From Comamonas piscis (GTDB lineage: Bacteria > Pseudomonadota > Gammaproteobacteria > Burkholderiales > Burkholderiaceae_C): DNA of 64,000 nucleotides. The notes under the pieces are model-generated. The model made no database searches. It had not been told where the DNA came from and saw only the letters and a list, made by a program, of their open reading frames with translations. The position numbers and the translations under genes were made by a program. Below are positions 62,157-64,000 of this stretch, piece after piece (position 1 is the first letter of the stretch; every line of letters starts with the position of its first letter). The stretch spans positions 992,001 through 1,056,000 of the forward strand of contig NZ_CP058554.1 of assembly GCF_014109725.1 (NCBI RefSeq), given 5' to 3'.

Positions 62157-62747
62157 TCAGCCCATCGGCACCGCCTGAGTGCTCTCCATGGCTCTATCAC
62201 CGAGCCGCCACCGCTGCTGCCTGCGCCGAACTAGCTGCACTGGGCTGAGTGCAGCACCTTTTTCCCCGCGAAAATATTTATCGGATGTGGGATTTTGCTA
62301 TTTCTGTTTCCTTATTGCTGTCATCCGCACCGGCAGCTAGGTTTTTGGCCGATGTAGGTGCGGAGGTAATCACTGGAAACTCTTAATTCACGCGTTAGTT
62401 CACTATTTAAATTACTCTTAAGCGCTAAATGAGGATGTATATTTATCAAATTAATTAATAATTAAATTTGAAATTTATATTTTTCTTTGAAGGAAGGCGG
62501 GCGCATAGTGCGCTCTATGCAAGCTCAACCGAGCATTATCAGCGATTTCTGCACTTGTGTACTTATTTTTGCCTGCGAATCGCAATGAGTTGGTTCTATT
62601 TGTCGGTCTCGCCACCAATACCCGCCATTAATGCTTCTTGTCCAGCGAGCCGAAGAGGTTTTTACAGAAGATCACCCGTGGAATCCATGTAAATATCCCC
62701 GTCCAGTCCCGGGCAGGGAATATGCCGAAGCTGTGAAGGAGAAAGCC
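62157..62747. other. AT-rich intergenic region
   Basis: About 590 bases, strongly AT-rich from 62260 to 62640, unlike the surrounding sequence. A 74-codon frame at 62468-62692 lacks features and is not called. No clear promoter pair was found by eye. Confidence 0.45.
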
Positions 62748-63284
62748 ATGAAAAGCCCACTGTTTTTCGTCAAACTGTCGCTGGCCTTTTTTCCGTTGAT
62801 GGGAGTGCAGCCGATATGGGCGCAGAAGATGTTGGATTCAAGTGCGGGGACTCCGTTGCCATACTCCCTGCCATGGTCAGAATACCGTCTAGGGCGATCT
62901 GCTGCCTTGTCGTCCATGTCAATAACGGCGGCTTCTGACTGCAAAAAACAGCGGGTTGCGGATGTGGATCGCTATCCATCCCATTGGACGCGCTTCATGC
63001 AAAACACCCCTGACTGTGCAGCGGTCCCCGGGCAGCATCATTTTTCGACGGTTCAAAGCAGCGGCGTACCGGCGATGGCGCAGAACCATGCCGCCGAAGG
63101 TTTCAAAACCATTGGCGATCAGGGCTTGCGCAGATCTTCAGGCAGTTTGGTCGGCACAGCCCCAGCACTGGAGCCCGAGCGGTCCAAGCTGCTCTCATTG
63201 AGCACCATCAAGCTGGTGCTGATGGGCGCAGCGCTGGCTTTGCTGGTGATGGGTGTGGGCCATAAAACGCTGGGCCGCTGGTAA
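62748..63284 (+). CDS. Small exported protein of unknown function, partly derived from a repeat
   Basis: 178 residues from the ATG at 62748, with AAGGAG 6 bases upstream. The N-terminus is a signal peptide (LSLAFFPLMGVQPIWAQ). Residues of about 39-84 are encoded by a degenerate copy of the MITE-like repeat. The end is one hydrophobic helix (IKLVLMGAALALLVMGVG) followed by HKTLGRW, so it may be anchored at the C-terminus. No family recognised. The good start and intact frame through the repeat suggest a real gene, but a chance frame cannot be excluded. Confidence 0.5.
   Translation: MKSPLFFVKLSLAFFPLMGVQPIWAQKMLDSSAGTPLPYSLPWSEYRLGRSAALSSMSITAASDCKKQRVADVDRYPSHWTRFMQNTPDCAAVPGQHHFSTVQSSGVPAMAQNHAAEGFKTIGDQGLRRSSGSLVGTAPALEPERSKLLSLSTIKLVLMGAALALLVMGVGHKTLGRW
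62863..62999. repeat. MITE-like repeat, copy C (degenerate)
   Basis: Aligns over most of copy A, including the middle part missing from copy B (CTCCCTGCC-TGGTC, GGGCGATC-GCTGC, TGTCAATA, GACTGCAAAA, CTATCCATCCC), at roughly 65-75 percent. Both terminal repeats are degraded. It lies within the coding frame 62748-63284. Confidence 0.6.
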
Positions 63285-63339
63285 GTCCACAGACTGAGGG
63301 CACTTCGGACGGCGGATTTACCCACCCCGATAGCCACCG

Positions 63340-64000
63340 TCAAGCCACTGCTGCCACCGGCAAGATCAGCCCAAACGTGGTCACGCCCCCTTGGGATTGC
63401 GCAAATACCGAGCCGCCATGCATCTTGGCGATGGCTTTGACAATGGCCAGGCCCAGGCCGTGGTTGCGCTCCGAGTTGTGGCGCGAGGCATCGGCGCGGT
63501 AGAAGCGGTCAAACAGGTGGCGCAAGTGTTCTGGCGCGATGTCGGGCCCGGTGTTGGTGACGGAGATGACGGCATGGGCATGCTCATGCTGCCAGCGGGT
63601 GCGGATGTCGATGCGGATGGCCGAGCCCGCCAGCGCATAGCGGGTGGCATTGCTGAGCAGGTTGGACAGTGCCCGGCGCAGCAACGGCGCGTCGGCCTGC
63701 ACCTGGGCATCGCCGACCACCTCCAGGCGCAGATCGGCATCGAGCGCAACCGCCTCATAAAACTCAACCACATCCTGGGCCACGGCAGCCAGGCTGACGA
63801 CCCCGATCTCGCGCGCGCCCACGCCCTGGTCGGCCCGAGACAGAAACAGCATATCGCCCACCATGCCGGCAATGCGGCGCAGGTCTTCCAGGTTGGACTC
63901 CAGCACATCGCGCAGCTCATCGACCGAGCGCGGTTTGCGCAGGACCACTTCGGTACTGGAGATCAAGGTGGCCAGCGGGGTGTTGAGTTCATGGGCCACA
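63340..64000 (-). CDS. Sensor histidine kinase, CusS-like (5' partial)
   Basis: C-terminal 220 residues; the sensor part lies beyond the window. H-box AHELNTPLATL with the phosphorylated His, N-box SNLLSNATRYA, FDRFYRAD and the G-box HGLGLAIVKAIAKMHGG are present, in the order of EnvZ/CusS-type kinases. The spacing and the sequence FYRADASRHNSERNHGLGL resemble heavy-metal sensor kinases. The response regulator should lie further right. Confidence 0.85.
   Translation of the reverse strand, partial: VAHELNTPLATLISSTEVVLRKPRSVDELRDVLESNLEDLRRIAGMVGDMLFLSRADQGVGAREIGVVSLAAVAQDVVEFYEAVALDADLRLEVVGDAQVQADAPLLRRALSNLLSNATRYALAGSAIRIDIRTRWQHEHAHAVISVTNTGPDIAPEHLRHLFDRFYRADASRHNSERNHGLGLAIVKAIAKMHGGSVFAQSQGGVTTFGLILPVAAVA

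Overview
The window is 64 kb of GC-rich bacterial chromosome (low-GC stretches occur only between genes). Gene content suggests a Gram-negative betaproteobacterium of the Comamonadaceae (Comamonas/Delftia/Acidovorax-like). This is inferred from the urt-fmdA cluster, exosortase H, PurT, DbpA, ohr-ohrR and several LivFGHM-type transport loci; no rRNA, tRNA or CRISPR was seen.

Layout. 1-6.1 kb (+): a urea/short-chain-amide ABC transporter (urtABCDE type, first gene cut by the window edge), formamidase fmdA and fmdB, an import-and-hydrolysis unit yielding ammonia and formate. 6.1-10.3 kb (-): two secreted proteins with unrelated N-terminal parts but nearly the same C-terminal sorting tail, 3' sequence, hairpin and terminator; a 169-bp MITE-like repeat lies between them. 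11.0-19.5 kb (-): an operon of a long-chain-type acyl-CoA synthetase, a five-part LivFGHM/K-type ABC transporter and a PaaK-like CoA ligase, with a nearby acyl-CoA-binding protein; it looks built to import and CoA-activate a carboxylic acid. 20-25.8 kb: a Crp/Fnr regulator, two exported proteins, an RluF-type pseudouridine synthase with a long repetitive N-terminus, a triple-HTH protein and an amidase.

25.3-40.4 kb is the most unusual part. A block of about 6.8 kb carrying a six-gene, tightly overlapping chaperone/usher-like surface-appendage operon is present twice in tandem. The junction is visible: the first copy ends in a truncated, frameshifted htpG 5' fragment, fused directly to an amidase fragment that begins the second copy, while intact amidase and intact htpG flank the whole array. 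The operon encodes a large presumed outer-membrane beta-barrel with an SdrD-B-like C-terminal domain, three small secreted subunit-like proteins, a further small secreted protein and a PapD-like chaperone. It does not look like a textbook chaperone-usher set.

41.4-47.1 kb (+): an exosortase H locus with a giant DUF11-repeat cargo, XrtH with its Cys/Arg/His triad, and the XrtH-associated membrane protein. The two tail-sharing proteins at 6-10 kb are candidate unlinked cargo. 47-62 kb is mostly housekeeping and stress genes: MFS transporter, SrkA kinase, ohrR-ohr, HpaI-type aldolase, 3-hydroxyacyl-CoA dehydrogenase, PurT, a tannase-family esterase, AMP nucleosidase, DbpA, a CDF metal exporter, Dtd and a sugar O-acetyltransferase. 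The end holds a second MITE-like repeat, a small exported protein whose coding sequence contains a third degenerate copy of that repeat, and the 3' part of a metal-type sensor histidine kinase cut by the window edge.
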